Source of the DNA: Sphingomonas palustris
GTDB taxonomy: Bacteria; Pseudomonadota; Alphaproteobacteria; Sphingomonadales; Sphingomonadaceae
Assembly (NCBI GenBank): GCA_026225215.1
Contig: JAMFSI010000031.1
Location: forward strand, 1 to 64,000
Direction: 5' to 3'
DNA: 64,000 nucleotides
Shown here one piece after another: positions 19,790-29,541 of the stretch (its first letter is position 1; every line of letters begins with the position of its first letter). The translations under genes and the position numbers were made by a program. Below the pieces are notes generated by a model that was not told the origin of the DNA, did no database searches, and saw only the letters and a program-made list of their open reading frames with translations.

Positions 19790-22363
19790 TCAGCTCCCGA
19801 AATAAGCCTTCACGCGGAAGCCGAACATGCGTGGCAGATTGGGATGGCCACCTTCTGCGCCGATCGTGCCGAAAGCCCCATCCGGGAAGAGCAGATGGTG
19901 TTCGTTCGTGACGTTGGTCATGAAGAATGACAGATCGAATGGATGACCGAAGACGCCCTTCCAGTCGGCGTTGACATTGAGGTCATTGGTGGCCGGGATT
20001 TCATACAGATAGGGCGACGCATCGGGAGAAAGCGCGCGGTTTGCATCGGTATGGGTAAATGTTGCGGCGATCGATACCCGACCGACGCTGCTGTCTACCG
20101 GCAGCAGATACGTTCCGGTCAGCGTTACTTTGTTCTTCGGCGAAAGCTCGAGCGGCCCACCGACCTGCGCCGCCGTAGTCAGACTGGAAAAATATTGGGG
20201 GACCGTGGGCGGGGCGAATGAGATCAACTTGGTGTTGAGATAGGCGTAGCTGACGTCCACTTTGAAGGAGGAAATCGGCGTGATTGAAGCGTCGGCCTCG
20301 ATGCCCCAAATCCGCGACTTGCCGGCGTTTACAATCAGTTGCTGCGGAGGCACTTCGTTTACGTAAGCCGGTGCGATGATCGCGTTCACTGAAAGCTGTT
20401 GATTGCGGAAGTCGTTGTAAAACGCTGCCAAGTCGAAGAAACCGTGCAAGGCACCGCCAAAGGTGGTCTTGGCGCCCACCTCATAAGTATCGACTTTTTC
20501 CGGTCCCCATGTCGGGAAACCGAGGTTGTTGGGGTTGATCCCGCCCTGCCGGTAACCGCGCGACCATTTAGCGTAGACATTGGCATCCGTGTTCAGCTTA
20601 TACTGGAGATCGACCAGCCAGGTCGGCTTGCTCGACTTGATTTTCGTCACCAGATAGCATCGAGGGTCAATCGGGCTATTGACGGCTTTTGGTATCGCAG
20701 TGACAACTGGGCCGCTCGGAGTCTGAGTGGTGACAGTTCCATCGTTGAACGCAAGAATGTTCTGACAGGTATAAGCAGGCGCCCCACCCGGTATCGGACT
20801 CAGGTTGGTGTCGACATTGATATCGTCGTCGGTCATCTTATCGCTGGTGTACCGGGCACCCGCCGTAAAGATAAGATTGTCGGTTATTTTGTAGTCAGCT
20901 TGGGCATAAATGCCCTTGTTATTGAAATAATCTTTTATGCTATAGTTCGACACTGTACCGAAACCGGTCGGATTTGCGCATTGCGCGGCGGCGGCATAGG
21001 TGCAATTGGAGAAAATAGCTGCCGCACCAGAGCTGTAGCCAAGCGGATTACTGAGTTCCAGATAGAGCCCGCCTTGGTACGTTAGGCGGTCATCGCTGGA
21101 ACGGCCCTGAATCTGAAACTCCTCGGTAAAGGTCGATTGCGCAGCATTGTAACCCGATCCGCCGGGATCAAGTTGGATCGTCGGAAATGTGAAGGCAGGT
21201 TGTCCCACGTAGAGCAGGTTCGGTGGAGCTTGAAAATTGGTGCCCCATAGACTGAATGATGAGGCTTCACGATATTCGGTATAGGAGATGATGTTCTTGA
21301 TGGTCAGCGTGTCGGTGGCTTTCCAAGTCGTGGTATTGATCACTCCCCATTGGCGAATACGCTCATAGGGATGCGTATCCGTGCTTTGCACCGTGTAAAA
21401 ATTGCCGCCGTTAGCTTTTTGCTGGGCAATCTGATTACACGCTAGCCCCGCCGTCAAATATGTTAGGCCCGAAAGCGGGTAACCGGGGGTATTTCCTTGA
21501 TTGCAAACTGTGAGGTTCGGCACCACGCCATTGTCGCTTGAATTGCTATAGCTGGCGATCGTGTAGTTTTCGAGGTCGGGCGTCAAATCACCGACGAGGC
21601 TGATCCGGCCGGCAAAATAGTTGGTATTGCCGAATTTGGTTGGTCCGATGCCCGAGACATTGTTGAGATAGCCATCGCGCTGATTCCAATCGAAGGCGCC
21701 GCGCACCCGGAAAGTATCGCTTAGCGGCGCGTTCAACATGCCCTGAACCCGGTGCATGTTATAGTCGCCGACCGACCCTTCTACCGACCCTTCCAGCTTG
21801 TCGGTCGGCTTGGCGGGGACCAGCAGAATTGCACCACCAGTTGTGTTACGACCGAACAGTGTTCCTTGTGGACCCTTGAGTACCTGGATATTCTGGAGGT
21901 CAAAAAAGCTGCCGGGGCCTGCGCCATTGCCCGAGGTGGTACCGGCGTTGGCACGCGGCGCGACAACGTCGGCGAAATAAACCGCGACCGAGGGCGAAGT
22001 CTTGCCCTCCTGAGTAAAGCCCCGGATCGAAAAACTGCTCTTGGTCGGACCGAAATTGGCATTCGACGACAGCGACGGCACATAAATGGCAAGATCGCCG
22101 GCGTTATAAATATTGCGCTTGGTGATCGCGTCCTGACTCAGCACGGTAATCGAGATCGGGACGTCCTGCAGGCGCTCTTCGGTGCGTCGAGCCGTTACGA
22201 TGATGTCGCTACTGGCCGAAGCATCATCGCTATGGGTGTTGGAAGTAGCAGGCGCCGTGGTCGGCACGCTGGCGGCATTCTGCGCCCAGGCGGGCATGGC
22301 ACTCGTCGTGCCAATGGCGGCAACACCTAATAACAGACTCGTCCGGATTGCGTGCGTGATCAT
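19790..22363 (-). CDS. TonB-dependent receptor
   Basis: SDIIVTARRTEERLQDVPISITVLSQDAI plug, VLKGPQGTLFGRNTTGGAILL, C-term barrel ending in aromatic-rich strand. Confidence 0.95.
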   Translation of the reverse strand: MITHAIRTSLLLGVAAIGTTSAMPAWAQNAASVPTTAPATSNTHSDDASASSDIIVTARRTEERLQDVPISITVLSQDAITKRNIYNAGDLAIYVPSLSSNANFGPTKSSFSIRGFTQEGKTSPSVAVYFADVVAPRANAGTTSGNGAGPGSFFDLQNIQVLKGPQGTLFGRNTTGGAILLVPAKPTDKLEGSVEGSVGDYNMHRVQGMLNAPLSDTFRVRGAFDWNQRDGYLNNVSGIGPTKFGNTNYFAGRISLVGDLTPDLENYTIASYSNSSDNGVVPNLTVCNQGNTPGYPLSGLTYLTAGLACNQIAQQKANGGNFYTVQSTDTHPYERIRQWGVINTTTWKATDTLTIKNIISYTEYREASSFSLWGTNFQAPPNLLYVGQPAFTFPTIQLDPGGSGYNAAQSTFTEEFQIQGRSSDDRLTYQGGLYLELSNPLGYSSGAAAIFSNCTYAAAAQCANPTGFGTVSNYSIKDYFNNKGIYAQADYKITDNLIFTAGARYTSDKMTDDDINVDTNLSPIPGGAPAYTCQNILAFNDGTVTTQTPSGPVVTAIPKAVNSPIDPRCYLVTKIKSSKPTWLVDLQYKLNTDANVYAKWSRGYRQGGINPNNLGFPTWGPEKVDTYEVGAKTTFGGALHGFFDLAAFYNDFRNQQLSVNAIIAPAYVNEVPPQQLIVNAGKSRIWGIEADASITPISSFKVDVSYAYLNTKLISFAPPTVPQYFSSLTTAAQVGGPLELSPKNKVTLTGTYLLPVDSSVGRVSIAATFTHTDANRALSPDASPYLYEIPATNDLNVNADWKGVFGHPFDLSFFMTNVTNEHHLLFPDGAFGTIGAEGGHPNLPRMFGFRVKAYFGS

Positions 22364-22752
22364 GTCACTCCTCCCCATTTAGTCAAACTCCGCGGCTTGA
22401 CTTGAGTCGAAGCTCACAGATTTTTGCGATCGATGCAATATAAATTACCATCTGATTTTAAAGCTAAAGGAGGTTAGCAATGCGCGAACGGGATTGCGCA
22501 CAGGAATTGTTATGGCGAGCCAAACAATTGAAAGAGAGGTAATTCCCATAAATGGGTGGCTTCATGGGAAGCTGAATTTTTTGCACTGCAATATTGGGGT
22601 GCTCGTAACTGGCCCTGTCTTGCAAACGAAGAGTCGCGAGCTTTGCAGCCTGAGATCAACGCGGTGGCGTTTCTGGACAATATTGCGAAGTCGGGGCTGG
22701 AGTTTGGCGGGCCCAGCATGATAGTGACGCCTCAAAGCGTGGAGAGCGAATG

Positions 22753-23586
22753 ATGGATTGGCACCAGGAACAGGGCCTGCGCTGGCGCCCATTGCGCCCT
22801 TTTGGCGTGGAGATCGATCATGATCTTAGCGCGCCACTGCCAGCCGCGGCTGCCGCACGCTTTGTCACCCTGTTCAGCGAGCATGGCCTGATCGTCGCGC
22901 GAGGACAGTCGCTCGATCGCGATCAGCACAATGCCCTGGTCGCTCTGCTGGGGCCGATCGTGGCGCATCGCGATGGCGAAGCGGGCTATATCCAGAGCAA
23001 CGGAGCGGATGGCGCGGAGGGCTCGGAACTCGCTTTCCATGCCGATGCCGCTTATACCGAGACGCCGTTCGAGGCCTTGTCGCTTCATGCTGTCGATGTC
23101 GTCGATGGAGCATCCTCAACGCGCTTCATCGATGCCCAGGATGGCTTGACGCGCCTGCCCGAGGAATGGCGCGCGGTCTTGGCGGCGCATGACGCCGAGA
23201 TGGTGTCGGGCGCGCTCGATCGGCTCGGCGGGCGCAGCTGCGATGTCCCGGAACTCAAGGCTGCCCCTCAGCGCCGCGAATTGCCGGCGATCCGGGTCAA
23301 TCGCCGCAATGGTCGGCTTTATGTCGCGGTCAGCGCGATGCATACCGCCGGGCTCGCGGGATTGAACTGGGCGGAAGGCAACGCGGTCTTGAATGCTGTG
23401 TTCGACGAGATTTATGCGCCCGATCGAATCTATGAGCATATCTGGCACAATGGTGATCTGGTGATCTGGGACAATGTCGCTTGCCAGCATGCGCGCGGCA
23501 ATCTGACCGGCGCCGGGCGCCGCATTCTGCAACGGGTGATCGTCGGCCCGCACGCGCATGCCACGCCGCACGTCAAGGCGGCGTGA
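22753..23586 (+). CDS. TauD/TfdA-family Fe(II)/2-oxoglutarate dioxygenase
   Basis: FHADAAYTETPFEALSLHAVDVVDG (HxD) and LVIWDNVACQHARGN distal His; Arg IVGP. Confidence 0.9.
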   Translation: MDWHQEQGLRWRPLRPFGVEIDHDLSAPLPAAAAARFVTLFSEHGLIVARGQSLDRDQHNALVALLGPIVAHRDGEAGYIQSNGADGAEGSELAFHADAAYTETPFEALSLHAVDVVDGASSTRFIDAQDGLTRLPEEWRAVLAAHDAEMVSGALDRLGGRSCDVPELKAAPQRRELPAIRVNRRNGRLYVAVSAMHTAGLAGLNWAEGNAVLNAVFDEIYAPDRIYEHIWHNGDLVIWDNVACQHARGNLTGAGRRILQRVIVGPHAHATPHVKAA

Positions 23587-23698
23587 AGGCAGCAGCCGGC
23601 GCAGGAAATCTGGCATCGGCGCTGATTGCTGCCGGACCCATTGCCGAGCCGGCACGTTACAATAGGATCACGCACCGAAGCGGGGGGCAGCACGCAAT

Positions 23699-24283
23699 AT
23701 GGCGCTGGAAACGATGGCTGGCTGGATCGCGCCGATCGCGACCATGGTTGCGGCAATGATGACCGCCGCCAATTACAACGCGCGGGTCACCGGTTGGGGC
23801 TTTGTCGTCTTCACCGCAGGCGCGATCTGTTGGGCGATCGTCGGCAGCATGACGGGGCAGACCAACCTCTTGGCAACCAACGGCTTTCTGGCGTTCGTCG
23901 ATCTGGTTGGCGTATGGCGCTGGCTGGGCAAACAGCAAACATATGAAAAGGGCGGCAAGTCGGCTGAAGTCAGAAGCCGCCGTTCGTCCTCGCCAACGCT
24001 GTTTACTGCCACCAGTATTGCCGGGATGCCGGTAAGAGACCAGCACGGCAAACCCTATGGCAAGGCCGTGGAAGCGCTGGTCGAATGCGAGACGGGTCGG
24101 ATCAGCTATATCGTCATCGCCACCGGCGGGGTTGCCGGGATCGAGGAACAGTTGCGCGCTGTCCCCCGCGATGAAATGGTGTTCGGCTGCGATTATCTGA
24201 CGCTGGGCCTCAGTTCGGCGCGATACGAAGCCTTGCCCGTGCTGGCGAAGGGCGCATGGCCCGATGAAGACGATTTGAGCTAA
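23699..24283 (+). CDS. PRC-barrel domain membrane protein
   Basis: N-terminal TM segments and C-term LFTATSIAGMPVRDQHGKPYGKAVEALVECETGRISYIVIATGG. Confidence 0.75.
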   Translation: MALETMAGWIAPIATMVAAMMTAANYNARVTGWGFVVFTAGAICWAIVGSMTGQTNLLATNGFLAFVDLVGVWRWLGKQQTYEKGGKSAEVRSRRSSSPTLFTATSIAGMPVRDQHGKPYGKAVEALVECETGRISYIVIATGGVAGIEEQLRAVPRDEMVFGCDYLTLGLSSARYEALPVLAKGAWPDEDDLS

Positions 24284-24879
24284 CCGGCTCGGCTCTGCCT
24301 TCCCCCCGCGTCCGAAAAGCTGCGGAAGGTGATCGAGTGGCGTGCTTCGCTCACTTCGGCGATGCTGTGTTCCCAGTCATGACGCACCTCGCCGGAGAGA
24401 CGATAAATGCCGCGCGACCCAAGCGGCACGGTGGCGCGCTGCCATTGCTCCTTCTGCCCCTGCCCCTGACCACGTCGCCGTCGAAACCGCATCGCTGCTG
24501 GCGCGCCCAGTGAAATCCCGACGACATCCTCGTAAATCGGCCGATCGCGATGCCAACCGATTCCTGCCCCGGCGTCGTAGCGGGTCACCAGCGCCTGGAT
24601 CATCTCTTCCGGCGCCAGACCGGCGAAACTCGCCGCCCGGTCGCGAAGGTCGAGGAGCCAATCCGGTAGCGGTTCGGCCCGGCTGAGTGCCCCGCTCTGG
24701 AAATCATAGCTCCAGCCAAAGCCCCGCGTCAGTCGCTTGCCGGTCCATTGGTGAAAGCGGAACGGGCTTAAATCGAGCGTGTCGATCGCGGCGATCAGCA
24801 CTCTCTCCTCGGCGGCGTCGAGAAAATCGCCTGTCGTTGCCAGACCCGGAATGAGAGGAATATCGAACAGGTCAATCAT
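24280..24879 (-). CDS. AlkB-like 2OG-Fe(II) oxygenase
   Basis: IGWHRDRPIYEDVVGISLGAPAAMRFRRR; C-term HDWEHSI. Confidence 0.9.
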   Translation of the reverse strand: MIDLFDIPLIPGLATTGDFLDAAEERVLIAAIDTLDLSPFRFHQWTGKRLTRGFGWSYDFQSGALSRAEPLPDWLLDLRDRAASFAGLAPEEMIQALVTRYDAGAGIGWHRDRPIYEDVVGISLGAPAAMRFRRRRGQGQGQKEQWQRATVPLGSRGIYRLSGEVRHDWEHSIAEVSEARHSITFRSFSDAGGRQSRAG

Positions 24880-25038
24880 GGTCCCGGGACTTCGCGCTCG
24901 CCACTTATGTTCTTTATATGTTCCGATTTAAGCGCGATGTAAAGAGGCGATATGAGACAGGGGTTGCCATATCGTCCGCCATGACCGAAACTCCAGGTGG
25001 GTCAGCGGGCGCTGGCTGACAGGGAAAAGAGCTTATCC

Positions 25039-25833
25039 ATGAGTACATATCTGGCTTTGTTCCGGGAAAATTATCACGGGCTTCTGTCGCTTTACGCCGG
25101 TCTCGGGATCATTGCGGCGAATGGCATCGCCTGGCTGCTGGCGTCGCTGGTGCCGACGCTCAAGGCGGCGCGGCAGATCAATACCGCAACCTTCCGCGAA
25201 AAGATGCAGCGCCCCAATTATGCGGCCAACCAGGCCTGGAACAACAAATGGGCGCTGCTGCATCTGGGGGTGATCTTCGGCCTGATCCTGCCGTTTTGCC
25301 TGACGACGGCCGCGCAGCCATGGTGGCGGATGCCGCTCGATATCGTCGTGATCCTGATGTTCTACGATTTCTTCTATTATTTGACGCATCGCTTTCTGTT
25401 TCACGACAGTGGTTCGCTGAAGGGCCCGCTGATGTGGATGCATGCGGTGCATCATCGCCAGCATAATCCCTGCCGCAAGGATTCGAGCTATATCCATCCG
25501 CTGGAAGTGGCGATCGGCCTGGGCCTCTATATCGCCAGCATCTTCGTGTTGTCGCGGTTGATGGGGCCCTTCCCGGTGCTGACGATCGTGATCACCTGGT
25601 TTGCCTTCACCGAGATCAATCTGCACAATCACGATCTGTGGGAAGCCGATCGCTTTCCCTTCCGCTATCTCAACACCATGTCGAAAATGCATCATCACCA
25701 TCACGCCAAATTCACCGGCGGAAATTACGCAACGATCTCGCTGCTCTATGACTGGATGTTCGGCACGCTCGACCATGGCGAACCGCGCCGGACGGCGGCA
25801 AGGGCGCAGGCGGAAACCCAATCGGCGATGTAG
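25039..25833 (+). CDS. Sterol desaturase / fatty-acid hydroxylase superfamily protein
   Basis: Histidine boxes YLTHRFLFH, MHAVHHRQHN, HNHDLW, MHHHHHAKF. Confidence 0.92.
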   Translation: MSTYLALFRENYHGLLSLYAGLGIIAANGIAWLLASLVPTLKAARQINTATFREKMQRPNYAANQAWNNKWALLHLGVIFGLILPFCLTTAAQPWWRMPLDIVVILMFYDFFYYLTHRFLFHDSGSLKGPLMWMHAVHHRQHNPCRKDSSYIHPLEVAIGLGLYIASIFVLSRLMGPFPVLTIVITWFAFTEINLHNHDLWEADRFPFRYLNTMSKMHHHHHAKFTGGNYATISLLYDWMFGTLDHGEPRRTAARAQAETQSAM

Positions 25834-25838
25834 CCCCA

Positions 25839-26363
25839 GTGATTATCCGTGCCGCTCACGCTCAGGATGCCGAGGCAATCGCCGCCATTTACGCCCACCA
25901 TGTGCGGCACGGCACCGCAACCTTCGACACCGCGCCGCGCACGCTGCCACAGACCAGCGCGCTTATCGCCGAATGCACGGCGCGGGGCTGGCCATTTCTG
26001 GTCGCGGAGAACGACGGGTTCACGCTGGGCTACGCTTATACCGCGCAATACCGCGATCGCGCGGGCTATGCCTTCGCCTGCGAGGATTCGATCTACCTCC
26101 ACCCCGACCATCTCGGCCAGGGCATCGGCAAAGCCTTGCTCGCCGCCTTGCTTCCCGCCGCTGCCGCTGCCGGCTTCCGTCAGATGATCGCGGTGATCGG
26201 GGGCGATGAAGCAGCATCGGTTGCGCTCCATGCGCGCCAAGGCTTTCGCCATGCCGGCAAGATGCAATCGCTGGGGCGCAAATTCGGGCGCTGGATCGAC
26301 GTGATCACCATGCAGGTCGCGCTGGGAACCGGCGACAGCGAGGCGCCGCTGCGCGAGCCCTGA
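25839..26363 (+). CDS. GNAT-family N-acetyltransferase (phosphinothricin acetyltransferase-like)
   Basis: IIRAAHAQDAEAIAAIYAHHV...DSIYLHPDHLGQGIGKALLAALL; GTG start. Confidence 0.9.
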   Translation: MIIRAAHAQDAEAIAAIYAHHVRHGTATFDTAPRTLPQTSALIAECTARGWPFLVAENDGFTLGYAYTAQYRDRAGYAFACEDSIYLHPDHLGQGIGKALLAALLPAAAAAGFRQMIAVIGGDEAASVALHARQGFRHAGKMQSLGRKFGRWIDVITMQVALGTGDSEAPLREP

Positions 26364-26381
26364 TACCGAGACGCGCTAACC

Positions 26382-26840
26382 TTATCGCACGCTCGGATAA
26401 GGAACGGCCTCGCCCTTGCCGGACACGATCAGCAGGCTGCACGGTAAATTGTTGAGCAGGCCAATGCCGACCGATCCTTCGAACCAGCGCGCGATCACAC
26501 CCTTACCTCTATGGCCAACGATGATCAGATCGGGAGCGGTCGTCCGAACATAAGCGATGATCTCGGCAGCCGGATCGCCTTCGCGAATGGCGTACAACGC
26601 GTTTATTCCCTGCGCCTGTAATTCATGGACGATGGCATCAAGATCGGGCTGCAGCCGGTTGCGGACCATCCCCCAGACATCGGCGCCAAACCCCTCGGCC
26701 AGCGCGCTGAACCCGGTGGTCACGACTACACCGAGCAAGTGCAATTCGGCATTGCTCAAACGGGCAAGGTCGGCGCCTTGCCGCAAGGCGACGGCGCCGG
26801 CGGTCGAACCGTCATAGGCCAGCAGGATTTTCTTGAACAC
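26382..26840 (-). CDS. Universal stress protein (UspA family)
   Basis: KKILLAYDGSTAGAVALRQGADLA...IIVGHRGKGVIARWFEGSVGIGLLNNLPCSLLIV (G2xG9xG ATP motif). Confidence 0.92.
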   Translation of the reverse strand: MFKKILLAYDGSTAGAVALRQGADLARLSNAELHLLGVVVTTGFSALAEGFGADVWGMVRNRLQPDLDAIVHELQAQGINALYAIREGDPAAEIIAYVRTTAPDLIIVGHRGKGVIARWFEGSVGIGLLNNLPCSLLIVSGKGEAVPYPSVR

Positions 26841-26963
26841 GCGCGCTCCTTTTCCGGGGATTCAGCCCTTCGATCCTGAGCCGCCTCAACGATGCCACAA
26901 GCGCTCCACTAAAATTCGGCGCCCGGTTCGGCTTCCCATGAGCAAAAGTTACCGCTTGTCCCG

Positions 26964-29369
26964 TTAAAACTTGGTGCCGATTTTCACGCCGAATTCCTGT
27001 GGCTTGATGGGATAATCGCGCGCAAAATTGCCGCAAATCGAGGGCACACAGACCGTGTTGATGCTTAAAATACCGCGTTCATCAAACGCATTTTGCACGA
27101 ACGCCTCGAATGTATAGGTTCCTAAACGCCCCCCCACCGCGAAATCCACCGTGGAAAAGCCGGCTGTGTTCGGTAGCAAAGGGAGCCCGTTCGACCCGTT
27201 GGTCAGATATGCGCGCGTGCCTGACTGGTGATTGACCGTCGCCTGCACATAGGCATTCACTCTGGCCACTGGAAATTCGTAGCGCGCGGTGATGTTGCCC
27301 TTGAAGCGTGGTTGGGTCGGCAATGGCGTGCCCGCAGGCGCCGCGAGACCATTCACGCAATCGGGGTTGCCACTAGAGTTGAAGTTGCAGAATGGCGTGA
27401 CCAACTTGGCATCGATATAGCTGGCCGAGCCCGACAAGGTAAACGGCGCCACGCGCAGGTTGAAATCGCCTTCCAGGCCTTTGATCCGGGCGTTACCGGC
27501 GTTATAGGTAGCTAATACACCCACTTGTCCTGGCGGCGCGAGGCCGAATTGCACCCCATGCCAGTTTTCCAAGAAGGCGGCGAAATTCAGCGTCAGCTTG
27601 CGATCGAAAAACTGGCTCTTGGCGCCAATCTCGAAATTATCGAGCGTGTCCGACGTATATGGAGCCACGCCGACGATCCGGTTAATACCGCCCGGACGAA
27701 AGCCGGTGGAATAGGTGAAATACACCATGGCATCGCGTCGAATCTTATAGCTGAGGTTAACCTTGTGCGTTTCGCCGGTCTGTTTTGTCGTGTTGTTGAA
27801 CAGCAGGCAAGTGTTCGGCTGGCAAGAAGGGGAGGTCGAGCCCGCCAGTCCGGAAAAGCCCGCGAGCGAATTGCGCGTAATAAAATAGCGCACCCCGGCG
27901 TCGATCGTCAGTTTGTCGAGAATATCATAAGAGGCATCGATGAACCCCGCATAATCGCGATCGACGCGATAGACTCGGGTGCAGAAAACGTCGTCGCCGC
28001 AACCCGGAACACTGGGCTCATAGCTGACCCCCGGGACATAAAGCGAACCTGACAAGCCGGGGATGATATAATCGGCATGGATCGCGTCGGTCTGCCGTTC
28101 CTGAAACAAGCCGGCGGTGACATGCCATCTCTGGCCGGCGGGCGAACTGATCCGTAATTCGTTGGAAAGTTTGGAGTAATGGTCGATGCCGGTGTAGGTT
28201 TGCGTCGGATCGAGATTGGTTCCATTCTGATTGAAGAACGTCACATAGGCAGGATTTTCGGCATCGTAAGCCACCGTATAAGCGGAATAGTCCTGGGTGA
28301 AATCGGTGGTCCGTTCGAAATAGCCACCGGCATAGGTCAGTTCCCAATTGCTGATCTTACCATGAATCGTCATCGCCGCCTGATACCATTCGTCCGAGCC
28401 ATGATCGGGGGCGTAATCCTGTACCTGCAGATCACCGACCGCCGGATCGAACAGATAGGTGCCGTGCGTCTTCTGGTGCTGATAGATGACCGAGGGAGTT
28501 ACGGTCCAATTATCATCGAGATCGATGCCCAGCGCTGCGCGGCCACCGGCGGTTTCGGTATCGTTGAAGTTCTTCTTGACGAAAGCTGCATTGTTGACAG
28601 TGTAGGGTACCGTATTACCGGCTTCGTTCAGCACTTGATACGTGCGCGTACCCGGCACATTGCTGACGAAGCCGCCGTCACGTTCGTAAAAGGCATTGGC
28701 GCGGAACGCTATATTGTTGCTCAAGGGAATATTGATGAATCCGTCGATGGTGCCACCCGAGGAATTGGCGCCCCTGCCGAAAGTAGTCCCGGTAAGGTCG
28801 ATCCCGGCTTCGAATTTGTTGGGGTTTGGTTTGTTGGTGATGAGGCGCAGCGTACCCGACAGCGAACTGGAGCCGAACAGCGTCCCTTGAGGGCCCGAGA
28901 GTGCCTCCACGCGTTCCATGTCGTAAATATGAAGATCCGGCGCGCCCCCGATCGTCGTGAGCGGCACCTCGTCGACATAGAGCGCGCTGGTTGGTTGCGG
29001 GCCGCTGTGACTGCCGTTCGCGTCCGCACCGCTGGAGACACCGCGAAAATAGATTTGTGACTGTCCCGGGCCATAGGACTGATAACTGACGCTCGGCAGC
29101 AGCTTGGCGTAATCGTCAAAACTGGTGACGTCATGCTCTTCGAGTTTTTTTGCGTTCAGCGCCTGGATGCTGATCGGGACATTCTCGATATTTTGCTCGC
29201 GCTTTTGCGCGGTCACGACGATCTCTCCACTATCGGCTGCCGGCGCGGTCGGCGGCGGAGTTGTGTCAGCCAGCGCCGGGCTGGCAGCAAGAACCGTCCC
29301 ACTGAGCAGCACCGCCATCGCTGTGCACTTCGGTTTGCATGATGCCCGGCTCGCGAATTGCCCCCGCAT
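26964..29369 (-). CDS. TonB-dependent receptor
   Basis: SGEIVVTAQKREQNIENVPISIQALNAKKLEEHDV plug, EALSGPQGTLFGSSSLSGTLRLITN, barrel. Confidence 0.95.
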   Translation of the reverse strand: MRGQFASRASCKPKCTAMAVLLSGTVLAASPALADTTPPPTAPAADSGEIVVTAQKREQNIENVPISIQALNAKKLEEHDVTSFDDYAKLLPSVSYQSYGPGQSQIYFRGVSSGADANGSHSGPQPTSALYVDEVPLTTIGGAPDLHIYDMERVEALSGPQGTLFGSSSLSGTLRLITNKPNPNKFEAGIDLTGTTFGRGANSSGGTIDGFINIPLSNNIAFRANAFYERDGGFVSNVPGTRTYQVLNEAGNTVPYTVNNAAFVKKNFNDTETAGGRAALGIDLDDNWTVTPSVIYQHQKTHGTYLFDPAVGDLQVQDYAPDHGSDEWYQAAMTIHGKISNWELTYAGGYFERTTDFTQDYSAYTVAYDAENPAYVTFFNQNGTNLDPTQTYTGIDHYSKLSNELRISSPAGQRWHVTAGLFQERQTDAIHADYIIPGLSGSLYVPGVSYEPSVPGCGDDVFCTRVYRVDRDYAGFIDASYDILDKLTIDAGVRYFITRNSLAGFSGLAGSTSPSCQPNTCLLFNNTTKQTGETHKVNLSYKIRRDAMVYFTYSTGFRPGGINRIVGVAPYTSDTLDNFEIGAKSQFFDRKLTLNFAAFLENWHGVQFGLAPPGQVGVLATYNAGNARIKGLEGDFNLRVAPFTLSGSASYIDAKLVTPFCNFNSSGNPDCVNGLAAPAGTPLPTQPRFKGNITARYEFPVARVNAYVQATVNHQSGTRAYLTNGSNGLPLLPNTAGFSTVDFAVGGRLGTYTFEAFVQNAFDERGILSINTVCVPSICGNFARDYPIKPQEFGVKIGTKF

Positions 29370-29541
29370 GGATTTGTTACCCCTGTTATGAATTATGACA
29401 TGTCGGCGACATGCTGTTACCAAGCGTATCGGAAAGCAAGCGCCGTGGTGCATTGCAGCATCGCAGAGGCGCAAAGCAGGAACACACTGTTACCATAAAG
29501 CCGCAGTGGTGTCGGCCGACGGCATTCGTTAGGAACGCGCC

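Noticed and set aside
22494-22745. Short ORFs between the TonB receptor and the TauD-like gene
   Set aside because: No homology recognised and several competing frames; not supportable as genes
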